Assembly: GCA_900770215.1 (NCBI GenBank)
Contig: CAAGJW010000057.1
Span: forward strand, 1 to 5,612
Reading direction: 5' to 3'
Source: Bacteroidales bacterium
GTDB taxonomy: Bacteria > Bacteroidota > Bacteroidia > Bacteroidales > Muribaculaceae
Length of the DNA: 5,612 nt
Shown one piece after another: positions 5,528 to 5,612 of the stretch. The translations under genes were made by a program, and so were the position numbers. The number at the start of each line of letters is the position of its first letter. Within the stretch, counting starts at the first letter, position 1. Below the pieces are notes generated by a model. It did no database searches. It saw only the letters and a program-made list of their open reading frames with translations, and was not told the origin of the DNA.

Positions 5528-5576
5528 ACTTTTGATGGTTATAGTTTTGGCTATCAGTATTGTAACCATCAAAAGT
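5528..5576. repeat. Perfect 14-bp inverted repeat with 21-bp spacer
   Basis: ACTTTTGATGGTTA (5528-5541) and TAACCATCAAAAGT (5563-5576) are exact reverse complements separated by 21 bp. A match of this length by chance in such a short gap is very unlikely. The spacer contains TAGTTTTG (5542-5549) on the plus strand, a possible -7 box for a gene reading to the right. It has no T-tract on either side, so it is not a standard terminator. Options include a large operator, a hairpin in an RNA, or part of a small mobile repeat. Confidence 0.75.
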
Positions 5577-5612
5577 TTGTAGTGGATGAATGCCTGTGGA
5601 AAAGTTTAACTA

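Noticed and set aside
5528..5576. A phase-variable invertible promoter of the kind found in Bacteroides
   Set aside because: The 21-bp spacer is too short for site-specific inversion of a promoter, which normally needs well over 100 bp between repeats, and no recombinase gene is visible.
5594..5603. TGTGGAAAAG near the right edge as a DnaA box or replication origin
   Set aside because: It is a single imperfect match with no cluster of boxes, no DNA-unwinding element and no dnaA gene nearby.
3950..5612. A restriction-modification system
   Set aside because: Only the methyltransferase is present. One side is folP, and the 235 nt on the other side hold no endonuclease gene within the window.

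Overview
The window looks like chromosomal DNA from a member of the Bacteroidales (phylum Bacteroidota). The evidence is the L19, FolP and CdaA protein sequences, the four promoter candidates that fit the Bacteroidota type (a TAnnTTTG -7 box, usually with a TTG about 19-20 nt upstream), the near absence of well-placed Shine-Dalgarno sites, and GC-rich genes separated by AT-rich gaps. A gut lineage is plausible, but I cannot name the genus. All six clear protein genes lie on the minus strand, so transcription runs from right to left.

Reading in the direction of transcription: the right edge (about 5378-5612) is non-coding or holds only a doubtful 40-codon ORF. It carries a perfect 14-bp inverted repeat and an 11-bp direct repeat whose downstream copy overlaps the promoter of the next gene. 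That gene (5353-3950) is an orphan beta-class DNA methyltransferase fused to an N-terminal XRE-type DNA-binding domain. Next comes an operon-like run from its own promoter: folP (dihydropteroate synthase), cdaA (membrane diadenylate cyclase, making c-di-AMP) and a cysteine-rich DUF3109 protein, with gaps of 51 and 31 nt. A 216-nt gap then holds a -7 box and a 22-bp inverted repeat ahead of a DedA-family membrane protein gene. The last gene is rplS (ribosomal protein L19), with a good promoter, an unusual leader (a strong but distant Shine-Dalgarno-like site followed by a perfect palindrome), and a textbook intrinsic terminator.

The left edge is a mobile element. Starting one base after the T-tract of the rplS terminator, in the same orientation, is the 5' part of a group II intron RNA. 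Its sequence blocks resemble domain I of bacterial group IIC introns. The intron runs off the window, so its reverse transcriptase gene, if present, is not visible. Insertion just after an intrinsic terminator is the known habit of group IIC introns, so sequence and position agree.

The most interesting points are the intron placed at the rplS terminator, the regulator-methyltransferase fusion with an altered motif IV (TAPPYW) and possible autoregulatory repeats, the folP-cdaA-DUF3109 grouping without a visible CdaR gene, and the 14-bp inverted repeat of unknown role at the right end. I found no rRNA, tRNA, CRISPR array, transposase gene or complete mobile element.
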